NCBI GenBank assembly: GCA_023053545.1
Contig: JAKZAN010000006.1
Coordinates: 3,353,001 to 3,417,000, forward strand
Reading direction: 5' to 3'
Length of the DNA stretch: 64,000 bases
Source: Lepidurus packardi
Taxonomy: Eukaryota; Arthropoda; Branchiopoda; Notostraca; Triopsidae
Shown here piece by piece: positions 13,101-22,641 of this stretch. Below the pieces are notes generated by a model. That model did not search any database. It was not told where the DNA came from and worked only from the letters and a program-made list of their open reading frames with translations. The translations under genes were made by a program, and so were the position numbers. The stretch's first letter is position 1, and every line of letters starts with the position of its first letter.

Positions 13101-13291
13101 TGACAGCGCTGTTGTTGAAGCTCCACGATTTGCGTATATACTTTAAGACATTCGTTCAAAGGTCTACAGGAACCTGGTGCACCATCGCGAGTACTGCAAC
13201 CCTGATTCTCCCTTTGCGGGAAGACGATTTGAGTATGAAAACATTCTAATCTACTTGCCAAAAGCACTAATGAAATCCACAAGACCCTCAT
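10130..13291 (-). CDS. Secreted animal heme peroxidase with N-terminal clip-like domain, 771 aa
   Basis: Extracellular member of the animal heme peroxidase (peroxidasin/peroxinectin-like) family, which uses H2O2 to oxidise halides or phenolic substrates. Eleven exons on the minus strand: 13291-13060, 12979-12712, 12584-12376, 12253-12083, 12021-11641, 11495-11298, 11233-11086, 11034-10878, 10802-10632, 10568-10264, 10205-10130, all in phase. A signal peptide ([20 protein letters not shown]) is followed by six cysteines at about residues 30-75 in the clip-domain pattern ending GVCCP. Catalytic-domain landmarks in order: [21 protein letters not shown] (distal His), [42 protein letters not shown] (proximal His), [11 protein letters not shown] and a final IPQLDLSQW. 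The ATG at 13291 was chosen because it begins the signal peptide. No transmembrane tail is seen. The exact substrate cannot be read from sequence. Confidence 0.93.
12590..12611. repeat. G22 homopolymer (C22 on the transcribed strand)
   Basis: An uninterrupted run of 22 G on the plus strand. On the peroxidase sense strand it is C22 followed by TTCAG, so it forms the polypyrimidine tract of the acceptor of exon 3. Length instability or sequencing error is likely here. Confidence 0.9.
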
Positions 13292-13350
13292 TTCAGCTGG
13301 AATAGCCAGGTTTGCCAAAGCAGCTCTACTGCTAGAAAGGAACGACACCT

Positions 13351-13360
13351 CTTATATATA
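13351..13360 (-). promoter_or_regulatory. TATA box of the peroxidase gene
   Basis: TATATATAAG reads towards the peroxidase start codon, which lies about 60 bp downstream. This is a fitting distance for a TATA-driven start site with a short leader. Confidence 0.6.
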
Positions 13361-14442
13361 CAGCGGAGAAGGCCCCATACGCAACTTGTGGTTCGGGGCT
13401 TTTTATCATTATTAACTTAGAAGTAGCGATACCATCTCGTGAATTCACGCGGGCGGGATTCCCGACAGTCGCCCGCGGCAAGAAGGCAGCAAGCATATAA
13501 TTCCGGACTTTATTATTTTCATGCGCTTGTTCAGCTTCCCAAGGTTAAATGGGGGAAAAACGTGAAGTCATTGTATGCTTTTCAAGTCCCTAAATAACCG
13601 CCATTTTTATATAAACGCCGCACGATGATCCGCAATCTTAGTATTATAATTTTGTACGTTGAAAGGAAGTATTAATGGTTAGTTGCTCGTAGTTTTGTAA
13701 TGCTTGTAGCTATTCCGTCTGGACAATAAGGTAAAACAACCACTACCCCGATAAGCGTGTTCGTCGCCGACTGATACGATCGCCTTCTGTATCTGTTCAT
13801 CGAAGTGTGTATATGTAAGGTACCGTAGGCATTTTACAGACCCGTCAAATACCTTAAAGTGATGCAATGTAGTAAATACAGTTTTTCTTCGTCTCGTACA
13901 AAATTATAAAGGATCGTACATGAATTTATATACGGAAAGTAATACAAGCATTATTTTTTGGTTTTCATGGCCTTCTGTTTCTTTTGTCATGAATTTACCC
14001 CTGAATTAGCCGCAATTTCTTTCAAATGCCATTCGCGTGTTAGGCTGAATGGGAAATCAATATGGCGGTGATTGGCGTGATGGGATGGGCACAGTGCTTT
14101 ATCTTGTGACGGGACATTTACAGGAATTTTGACGAAAAGCTATCATTTGCGCAGGTAATTATGAAATCCTTGTTCAAAGACGGCTCTTAGTTTGATGTTT
14201 CTCTATTTGTTTTACGTGCTAACTTTAGCGTGTGTTTGTTTTTAACATTTTGCATGTGTTCAGAATTCCAGCTATACGTTTTGCTTGCTATAGTCTTCAT
14301 TGCTACAACAAACAAGGAATTTGAAATTTTAGTTGTATATTTTGATGCTAAATGCCTGTAACTATAGTTCTTTCTGTCTCAGGTGTTACGCTGGCTTGGT
14401 TTCTCCATTCGTACCATTTTTGTGCCATGTGCCTCCATTGTC
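13361..14442. other. Intergenic region with probable 5' UTR exon of the methyltransferase gene
   Basis: No protein gene seen. A likely untranslated exon of the plus-strand methyltransferase ends at 14154 (GCAG before gtaatt). The matching acceptor TCTGTCTCAG lies just before 14383. A short upstream ORF (ATG at 14427, nine codons) overlaps the proposed start at 14443 in another frame. Confidence 0.4.
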
Positions 14443-15489
14443 ATGAAGTCCTGTAGCTTGATTCTGGGAGCAGTGGCTGTATTTAGCTCTGGAGTTGCTG
14501 CTATTTCGTTATACAAACTATACTGTGCCCGGAAGTTGTATTCGTCAAAAGCGAAAAGAGAGCTCTTGGTTGCCCAACAATTGCACGTTGCATTTGCCAA
14601 CCAGCAGGAATTAGACCAAAGCCCCAATCTTTCTGAAGCGATATCTTCGTTAGCACTGCGTTTTGAAGAGTATATCGTTGTTTTGTGTACACAAGAGTGC
14701 ATTGGGAAGGTAATGTAAACGGTTGCGTAACTTGATTTTGACAAGTACCAAATAATTACTTTTGTGTGTAGCCTGAGCTCGAAAAACGTGTATTGGACAT
14801 CCCTTGTGGTGCAGGCGGTCTAACGTTTCGGCTGACAAGACATTTTGCGCAAGTCGTTGGAATTGAACCAGATCAGTCCCTCAGGTTTGCAGCGTTGCAA
14901 CTTCAGCAGCAAGGAAAAGTGTTGTATTCTTTAGCCAGAGACAGAGACGATTTACAAGTATTTGTTGCTAATCTACCTTTTCACTTGGTAAGTCGCTTGC
15001 TTCGGCCTTTAGAACCTAAATGAACTTATTTTGTTTCTGCCCTTCCTAGGATAGAAAGCGCGTTACCATTATTGACGAAAATCCGGAATCCTTGCCATCC
15101 AGCATTGGAAGTTTTGGTTGTGTCGTTGTGAAGCTATCGCCTGACTTTGATTCCAAAGCACTATTGTACGATTTGCATCACTTCGTGTTGCCTAACGGCA
15201 TTGTAGTCATTGTAAACGGGCAACACAGTTTTGAAAACGCTCAGGTAACAGTTCCTACAAAACAAAGTAGAAGTCATATTTACCTTAAGCTCTTTCTTGT
15301 TTTTAGCAGTGGGGTAGTAGCCTACCCGTAAAAGAGGTGGACAGAATCCTTTCTTCGCATTTCGATTACTTATTGGAGAAGTCTAAGAAAGGTCTACCCT
15401 CTGCATTTCCGCTGTCTTTAAACGTTTGGCAAGTCTGTTTAAACGACTTGCAAGTTTGGAGACGCAAGCCCCAACCTCTTTCATCTTAG
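14443..15489 (+). CDS. Membrane-anchored SAM methyltransferase, OvoA C-terminal-domain-like, 286 aa
   Basis: Exons 14443-14709, 14772-14987, 15050-15244 and 15307-15489, all phase 0. The N-terminus (MKSCSLILGAVAVFSSGVAA, on to about residue 25) is hydrophobic and looks like a signal anchor. The class I methyltransferase core begins at about residue 95 with RVLDIPCGAGGLTFRLTRHF (motif I), then VVGIEPDQSL. Later stretches include HHFVLPNGIVVIVN and a C-terminal VWRRK. This order and spacing resembles the 4-mercaptohistidine N1-methyltransferase domain at the C-terminus of OvoA, which makes ovothiol in marine invertebrates. Here the domain stands alone without the DinB/sulfatase-modifying part, so its substrate is uncertain and the family assignment is from memory of motifs. 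A CAG-CAG tandem acceptor at exon 4 allows one or two Gln. It lies 57 bp upstream of LINS1. Confidence 0.7.
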
Positions 15490-15546
15490 AAAGCGTTGAA
15501 CCCCTTTTGTTGCAATAATTGGATTGTCTCCACAACCAAAATTCGA

Positions 15547-17550
15547 ATGAAAATGTGTGAACCAGAGAAAAAGCGAAGAAAGTGTTCTTCCCCTACTTTG
15601 GGGGAAGTTGCTGCAACCCACGGTCCTGGCCCGCCCTACTTAAACTCCAGCGTGTTGTTAAGCCCTTTGGAAGAATGGACGGACTTCCAGGCATCTTTGA
15701 GTGAAGTTCACAGTGCATTATTAAGTCGCTGCCTGTGTGGTATCCAAGCCACTTCAGCGTCGATGGAGCAGACTTTAGCGAACGGTAGCTTGCGACTGAT
15801 CCGCGAATTAGAACCCGGTGGTTTAGGTTTAGCCCTGAGAAATAGTATGCTCTTACTCTGCTCTTGCGCTCAACTTTTGTTTGAGGAAATAAGTCGACAA
15901 GCCAACGAAGGCGTCATGTGTTCACAGCTTAATGAAGTGAAGCAAAATTTGCTATTGGGTGCACGATTTGACATTACACCAGCACTTTTAGCTCTGGTGA
16001 GTTACTCGGACCGTTGGGTAAGCTATGCGGCTGGACAAGCCTTGGCCGCCTGGCTGCGAGTGGCCTCCGAAGGAGCAGTACGAGTACTATTGGAAAAAAT
16101 GCTCGCTGAAAAGCTCCCGCTCAGTTTACCAACCTCGCCTCATGCCCAAGATGTTCATCTCTCTCATTCAGTGGCTCATGTTTTGGATGCTTTACGATTC
16201 AGCATTGAACTTCGGGAAGACACTCATCCTTTGGAAGACCGAGAAGATTTTCAGCCACCTTTAACCTGCGTAAGTGTTCGCATCAGGGAATCCGCTGAAC
16301 TTGATGAAGATGTAGAAGAGCCGGAAGAGTTGGATAGTCATTTTGATTTAAAAGGCAGTTGCATCCGAGCGTTGGGAAGGTACTGGGGCAGTGTGGTTAC
16401 GAGATTCCATATGGCAGTTGCAGCGTATTCTTTGGAGGAAAACCTCGTACCCCAGCGTCGCGAAGTATTGCGAAATGAAGAATTTGCCATTTTCTCCTTC
16501 CTAAGCTTATGGCAAGCGAGTATCTCGGTGAAAGCCAATTTATCCGTGGTTGATACCAAACCGTATTATGCACGCTTAGAGAGTTTCGTGCCTTTGTTGA
16601 CTCCGCATTTGCCAACCGTCTTGTGGAAGAAATTGGTTGATCTACTCAACGAGGTTCTTTGCTATGGTTCCACCTTGGCCTTGCAGGATTTTCTAGCGGA
16701 CGAACCTTGCAATCTGTCGCACTTAATTATCCGGCATGTTAAAAATGAAAGACTTTTAGAGCGCGTTCCCTACCGGGAAGGTTGCGGAGGGTTTGCGGGT
16801 TTAAGGAAAGTTCGCGACGAGGAGGAAATTACAAATACGGGACAGGAAGAAGAGGAAGGGGACCGTCCACTATTACAGAAAGTAGTGCTGCTCGTCTTGA
16901 AAAGCGTGGCTGTGACGGTCAAAGAAACACGTTGCGAGAGTTCCAGTGAAGGAGGAAGTAGCTCGCGGACCAGCAGCGAAGCAGGATCTGGTGGATCCGG
17001 ATCAGAAGATGCAGATATGGCTGTTATTTCGCGCAGCATTCGCCAAGTATTACGAGTATTAGATTCCCGCGTGAAAAGTTTATTGCCGTTTCATCCCGAG
17101 ACCCCCTTAGCGGAATGGATTGTGAGATTGTTTGCCGATCAAGACGACGCCTTGGTGGAAGGCTTGCTTTGTACTCTAGACATTTACACGGGGTTGGCTT
17201 CCGTGATTAGCAATCAGCCAGACTTTTCACGAGCCATCAACCCGACAGTTAGTTGGCTTCATTTCTTGCAAACTGTGTCTCATGACCCGGACGTTCTGTT
17301 GGACTTGTTGGTGTCCAATGAAACGTGCTTCCTCCTCTACCTCCTCCGCTGCCTCAAGTATATTCGACGCCATTGGAGCGAGTTTGTTAGCGTTTCTGGG
17401 CAGCAAGTCGATGACGTTATGACGGTCTTTATTCGACTTCGTATTGCGATTAAGCGTCTTGTTTCTAAAAGTTTATTTCCTTACAATATTGGGCCTATTG
17501 TGCGTTTACTAGAAAAATGCGAAGGCTTTTACGAAGGGAAAGAAAACTAA
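15547..17550 (+). CDS. LINS1: Protein Lines homologue, single coding exon, 667 aa
   Basis: Orthologue of Drosophila lines and human LINS1, a poorly understood helical-repeat protein linked in flies to Wingless/Hedgehog patterning. The first in-frame ATG of the open frame is at 15547, with a second at 15553. The C-terminal landmarks match human well: VLLDLLVSNETCFLLYLLR followed later by SLFPYNIGPIVRLLEK. The middle holds a stretch rich in Glu, Ser and Gly (about residues 440-495), probably disordered. The coding region has no intron, unlike most of its neighbours. Its start is only 57 bp after the methyltransferase stop. The stop codon TAG of that gene sits in a strong acceptor context (CTCTTTCATCTTAG), so LINS1 mRNA could be 5' processed by splicing there. 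Confidence 0.92.
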   Translation: MKMCEPEKKRRKCSSPTLGEVAATHGPGPPYLNSSVLLSPLEEWTDFQASLSEVHSALLSRCLCGIQATSASMEQTLANGSLRLIRELEPGGLGLALRNSMLLLCSCAQLLFEEISRQANEGVMCSQLNEVKQNLLLGARFDITPALLALVSYSDRWVSYAAGQALAAWLRVASEGAVRVLLEKMLAEKLPLSLPTSPHAQDVHLSHSVAHVLDALRFSIELREDTHPLEDREDFQPPLTCVSVRIRESAELDEDVEEPEELDSHFDLKGSCIRALGRYWGSVVTRFHMAVAAYSLEENLVPQRREVLRNEEFAIFSFLSLWQASISVKANLSVVDTKPYYARLESFVPLLTPHLPTVLWKKLVDLLNEVLCYGSTLALQDFLADEPCNLSHLIIRHVKNERLLERVPYREGCGGFAGLRKVRDEEEITNTGQEEEEGDRPLLQKVVLLVLKSVAVTVKETRCESSSEGGSSSRTSSEAGSGGSGSEDADMAVISRSIRQVLRVLDSRVKSLLPFHPETPLAEWIVRLFADQDDALVEGLLCTLDIYTGLASVISNQPDFSRAINPTVSWLHFLQTVSHDPDVLLDLLVSNETCFLLYLLRCLKYIRRHWSEFVSVSGQQVDDVMTVFIRLRIAIKRLVSKSLFPYNIGPIVRLLEKCEGFYEGKEN

Positions 17551-18235
17551 GAAAAAGAAAAATCAGTTACCCTAGAATTTAATACTGCCTTATGCAACGT
17601 GGAATTGAAAAACTGCTGTTAACTAAGCTCTAAATGATGATTTACGAAAGAAAGGAGCAGAAATATTCGCATCCACGCAATTTCTTGCTAAAATAACTGT
17701 CTAGTGTATTTTTGTATGGTTACTCTCGATTTTTGTGTTCCGTGGGGTACATTCTGTTTTGTTTCACCAGTGTAGCTCTGCGTTTTGTGTTCCCCGTTAC
17801 CTGTCCAAGGATACCTCACCGTCTTTTGTGCCTTCATCCTGTTATGTGTAAATGCTAACTTATTTTTGCAACATAGCAGCAATTTTGGATGCATGAATTT
17901 AGAAAACCCGGCTTGAATTTTTTATTGATAGTGTCGTTCATAAGATGTATATGGGGACATTTTATTTCAAAGTAAAAAATTTCGAACAAATGCGCTAGTA
18001 GTTTTATTTTTTTCCGTCCGGTGCATTGCCGTCCATAAATCCGGAGTCAACTGAATCCTGGCGCAGGGCAAATCGCCGTTCCACAACTTAGCAAGGTTCA
18101 CCACACTTACGTTGCGGATCTAAACATAAGCAACGTGGTTACAAAGTTAAAAGGTGAAGTGGATCATCACAAAGTCGGAGCGTAGGACGAATAAAGAAAA
18201 TATATTCTTTTAAATACATTACAGATAAATTTACT
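17551..18235. other. Intergenic: LINS1 3' end and ZNRD2 5' leader
   Basis: No ORF of interest. An acceptor (ATTACAG before 18225) just upstream of the ZNRD2 ATG indicates a spliced 5' leader for ZNRD2, but the upstream exon cannot be fixed. Confidence 0.4.
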
Positions 18236-19051
18236 ATGGATGAAGATTGGCAGCCTCCTACTGAAGCTGAAATGAAGGTGATAGAAGCTTCAAGGGAACG
18301 ATCAAATAAGATTTCCAAGTTAATGGGTAGTTACTTGTTAAAAGGATACAAAATGCTAGCCAGTACTTGCAGTGTTTGTGAGGTAGATATTCCTTTTCGC
18401 CTGTTCAATTTGTAGAAAATAATTAATGTATTTTCATTTTAGACTATCGAGCTGCAAGATCGCCAAGGAAACCTCTACTGTGTTGCTTGTTCGGAAGTGG
18501 ATAGCAATGAAAACGTCAAAGACAACCCAGGTATATACCGGTTTAAAAACATTTTTAAAAAACGGTTGTAAACGTTTACTTAACAGTGTGCTTTTCACTT
18601 ATTAGTTTTCAGCGAAGCTGCAGCCAGTCGACAAATTGCCGAGTCTCAATATGCAGGCCAAAGCGATGCTTCGGTTTTGATTACTGCTATAAACCGCCCT
18701 GCATCTCAAATTAGCGTTACCTCTACGCGGCCAAAGTATACAGTTTCCGATCTTGTACAAGAGCAAAAAGCGACGTTACCAGTGGTGTTTTCCGACCTTC
18801 CATCTCAAACGGATGTCGCCTGGACACGTAATGCTGAGCAATCCAGCGTCAGCGTGGGTGTTCAGAGAGAATTAGATGCACTCGAAGTTAAAGAAGTGTG
18901 CCACCAGGCGATTTTGGAATTGCAGCAGAAAATTATCTGGGCTGCTCAAGAACTACATCGTACAAAGGATACGTCCAGCACTTTAGAATACTGCCAGGTT
19001 CTAAAAAGTTCAGCTGAGGCTATCTCTGCTCTCAAACACGCTGCTGTGTGA
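18236..19051 (+). CDS. ZNRD2: Zinc-ribbon protein ZNRD2 (SSSCA1, p27 autoantigen), 226 aa
   Basis: Three exons, 18236-18382, 18443-18530 and 18606-19051, in consistent phase. The N-terminus reads WQPPTEAEMKVIEASRERSN and continues with KISKLMGSYLLKGYKML. It closely follows the human protein (WEPPTEAETKVLQARRERQ). A zinc ribbon is formed by CSVC and CVAC, about 20 residues apart at residues 46-70. The ribbon is followed by DNP and a low-complexity linker. The C-terminal helical stretch (about 170-226) matches the conserved LQQKIIWAAQELHRT region. The human protein is associated with centromere and tankyrase biology, and its molecular role is not well settled. Length 226 aa against 199 in human. 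Confidence 0.95.
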
Positions 19052-19180
19052 ATTGGTCGATATTTATAGACCTGTCTTTGTCTGCAAAAACTACTTGTGC
19101 CCATACATTTGAACCCGTATGCAACTCGCTACTTCTTTTGGCTGGATTTATTATTTGCTAAATTTAAACAATTACAAGTT

Positions 19181-21490
19181 TTATGATTGAGGGAGTTGGG
19201 TATTTTTTCTCTGGAAATGTGCTTCAATAAGCCTTGTGATATTCGAGTTAACGTTTGGCAAAACTTCCATTTTCCGGATAGCAAACTGAAAATACAGTTA
19301 TTATGCCAAACGAGACTTAAAAAACGAGTACAAATAGTTTTTTAATACCTCAATGGTTTGAACCAATTCAACCTCCATCGAGTTACAGATGAAGGATGTC
19401 ACGTGACCTGTCGCAGGGGCTCCGACACGTCCTGTCCGTCCACATCGATGGATGTAGTCGGAGAGATTGCCTGGGCAATCGTAGTTGATAACATGCTGGG
19501 TCTGAGGGAATATTTCGCATTACTTTCAACCGTTCCTATTTAGTGCCCACTTACAGTTCGAGTGTCTAGGCCGCGAGAAGCTATGTCAGTGCAGGACAAA
19601 ACTTTAACCTTCCCATGTTGATATTCATCAAAACGTCCCACTCGAATAATATGTGCCATATCACCATTCAGGTTGATAGTTTCTATTCCATTTTCGTTCA
19701 AGAATAGGGAAATCCAGTCACAAGTTGACGATTTGTTACTATGTTTACAAATAATACTTTAAAACAATTTTTTTTTGTTTTCATACTTTTTACCTAAATA
19801 TGATGACTTGTACTCCCCTATTGGTGTCACTTTTAACCAGTTGAAGTAGCCTCGCAGGTTTAGCAGAAGGAGCAATTCTTAGAAACTTCTGTGGCACATG
19901 TGGTAACAAGCGGTGCAAATAAGGTGTGGTAACTTTAACGAAAGTTTTCAGCTAGCATATAAATAAGGTAGTCATATAAGGGCAAGTTCAAGCTAATAAA
20001 TTCAGCATCTGAATATGTACCGGAACTATGTCTTCTAAGACGGTTGACATGCTCGTGGGTATGGTAGCCCCAACTAACGTAACCTGAACCCCCAAAGGTC
20101 CTTGTCCATGGTCATTAATCTGTGCTTGCAACATAAATCTCTTCAGGTAGTGACTCAGTTTGCTACTGAAGGAATCGTCAAGCAACGTATCTGCCTCGTC
20201 CAGCACTATATGAGCAACTCGTTTTGTTGAGTAGACACCTATCACGAGAACAATAGCTATTTAGAGACGCAACCATGGGCCTATTTTGCTTTACCCGTCG
20301 TAGTCAACTTTGACAAGGCTCCTAAACTGCCAATCAGTATGTCTAAATCACGTACATCCGGGTTCAACATTTGCTTTTTCAATCGACCTCCTATTACAGC
20401 ACGAGAGGTAACCTTTTCTCCAAGACGCGAGGTCAGCGAAGAAGCAACTTTCTGCATAATTATATCACGTAATAGAATACCAGCGACGAAAACCGGAAGT
20501 CATACTTGAATCTGCTCTGCTAATTCTCTACTTGGACACACAATAATAGCTAATGGAGCATTGAAATCTGAAAACTCTTTCCCTTCTTTGGTCATTTTTA
20601 GCTTCATGACGTGTTGAACCAAAGGGGCCAAGTACGCTACAGTTTTTCCGCTGCCAGTTTCCGATGCAATAAGCGTATTTTGCCCTTTCAGCATTGGAAC
20701 TGCTGACGCGACCTTCAACATTTTTAGCCATGATGTAAACAGAAAGGACATAAAATGTATATGTCCAGCTTGCGCTCTTACTTGAATGTTTGTTGGCTGT
20801 TTAAAACCCATAGCTTGCAATGCATGAATTATATCGGGTCGAAGCACCATTTTTTCGTAGCCTGCATCTTCGTCGGACGGTAAAAAGGACGGGTTCTACA
20901 GTAATTATACTTAGCAAAACTTAAATGCCAAGACATAAATACTAATGTTTACTCTGCCGTGGCTTGTGATGGTGAAAAAGTCTCCATTAGATTTTCTATG
21001 TTTCCAACTTTTTGAAGCAAGTGAAACTGCGTCAAATTTGCCATAAGACTGGCCCAAGTAATAATTGAAATTTGAGTGTCTGCAACTGATAACGGGAACC
21101 TTGAAGAACAGAAATATTACTGAAGCCCTTGTTAATAACAACGAAAAAAATACCGTGAGGTTTCCTTGCCGTGACTTTTCCACTTTTTCCCGCTTCTGTC
21201 GCTCTGCTAGGTTTCTTTGAATTTTGGCCTGGACTCTTAGCGGTATAGTGATGATAGGAAATTTCGAAGAGCTTCCGAGTTCTCCAATTTGAGTAGCATA
21301 CTATTAAGATTATATATAAAGTATAAATATATATATAGTTCGACAACCCCATAAATTTAATTATCATGTCACAACTTACACTGGAAACTGCTTGCCAACG
21401 CAACACGCAGTTCATAGGTTTATAGCACAGAATGTAAACGGGATTTGACTGCAAAACCTTGCCGAAACAACCGAATATACTAGTTCCCAT
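19181..21490 (-). CDS. DDX28: Mitochondrial DEAD-box helicase DDX28, eleven exons, 566 aa
   Basis: DDX28 is an RNA helicase for assembly of the mitochondrial large ribosomal subunit. Exons on the minus strand: 21490-21380, 21300-21154, 21099-20953, 20895-20782, 20712-20506, 20451-20295, 20238-20021, 19951-19794, 19738-19555, 19501-19349, 19285-19181. The N-terminus [20 protein letters not shown] matches human VRIPVALQRQLEQRQ, and [14 protein letters not shown] matches its SRGWKxRR region. Helicase motifs: PTNIQ (Q motif), ASETGSGKT (I), PSRELAEQ (Ia), [12 protein letters not shown] (II), VGAT (III), TDIASRGLD (V) and [10 protein letters not shown] (VI). Motif Ib, usually TPGR or TPGA, reads SLGA here. 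One intron (20713-20781) stays open in frame, so an unspliced reading inserts extra residues after NIQ. The start at 21490 is the first ATG of an Arg/Lys-containing, acid-poor leader that would suit mitochondrial targeting. Confidence 0.94.
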
Positions 21491-22641
21491 ATCACAGCTG
21501 CAAGGTAATACAAACAAAAAAAGATTGGACGTATTTTAAAAGAGGTAAAATAAATTGTATCAGCCTTTTCTTTTACAACCCACTGGCCCGCGTGTTTTTA
21601 TTGCGAATTTGTCTTTCTTACTCAAACCGCTGGCGCTAGTTGTTCTCAAGGCGGGCGCAGCGGTAGTAGTGGTGTATTCTGTTTCCGTGTTTCGGACGTT
21701 TCGGTGAGTGAACGATTGAACAAATCTGCAGTTCCCCAAGGTAGCCTAAAAACTTATAGCTAACGATAGTGTAGTCCTTCTCATATTTATTATTAATTTT
21801 AATGCCTAACTAAGCCAGGTGAAAATACTTCAGTGGTAAGACTTATTTTTATTTACACATGACTAGCGTTCTTTGTTGAGGCAGACAGCTGGGTCAGCCA
21901 TAGTAGAAAAGAGGCGTCATGAGTGATAATGTTTTTGAACAGGCTTATCTCAGATCATCCACTGCATCCTTTGGTAAATTAAATTTCTAATAGTATCTAG
22001 GAATGATATAGGTTCGTAGGTGATGTTTTAGAAAGAAAATCAGCAATATTAAGCAACATTAAACTTAAATATTATGTTATAGGTTATTGAAGGTCAAAGT
22101 GTTTGCTATTACGTTGTACTAAAACTTGGTTATCGTTTATTTGTTTCAGAGCATATCAAGCTAATGGTAATATACAGCACGAGCGAACCAGCCCACATTA
22201 AAACCGTTTGAAAAGGCGTCCGTGCCCGTTACGCTGTTTATAATACAGTGGCTACGGAGTTAGCTGTTGTATATCTTGTGCCTTACATTACAAACAGTAA
22301 AGTTCGTTTAGAACCTGTAAGTTAAAGACTTGAAAGGTGCATTGAGCAGAGGCTAGACATTTCGCAAAGGTGTTGTTCACCAGTGTAAGTTTGAATTAAC
22401 CCTCGAAAAAAAAGAAAAGGTGGACAAGGTGAAACAGTTGCACTCGTTTTTGTCCAGTGATTAGTGGCAGTCTGCTTATCTGCGTCACGTGTGAGTTGCA
22501 AATCCTGGTGGAGTAGTAGATTGTTTTCTAGTCAGTTACTTGGCTGCTGTGCAGCTACATTCCCTGTCTTCATATAAATACTTATTCCTGCGCCATCGAT
22601 ATCCAGAGTTAACAAGTACAAAGAAAACTAAAAGGACAACC
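21491..22641. other. Divergent intergenic region of DDX28 and DDX6
   Basis: No protein gene. A possible 5' donor (GTTTCG before gtgagt, about 21702) might mark an untranslated DDX6 exon. The nearer TATA box at 22573 gives a simpler promoter. Confidence 0.35.
22573..22580 (+). promoter_or_regulatory. TATA box of DDX6
   Basis: TATAAATA lies 69 bp upstream of the DDX6 ATG, which itself has a good initiation context (ACCATGG). This spacing predicts transcription from about 22600 and a leader of roughly 40 nt. Confidence 0.5.

Noticed and set aside
20500-20850. DDX28 ORF with an extra stretch between PTNIQ and the P-loop
   Set aside because: The extra residues are an in-frame intron (20713-20781) with a good donor and acceptor. 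The homologues lack it, so it was left out of the main protein model.
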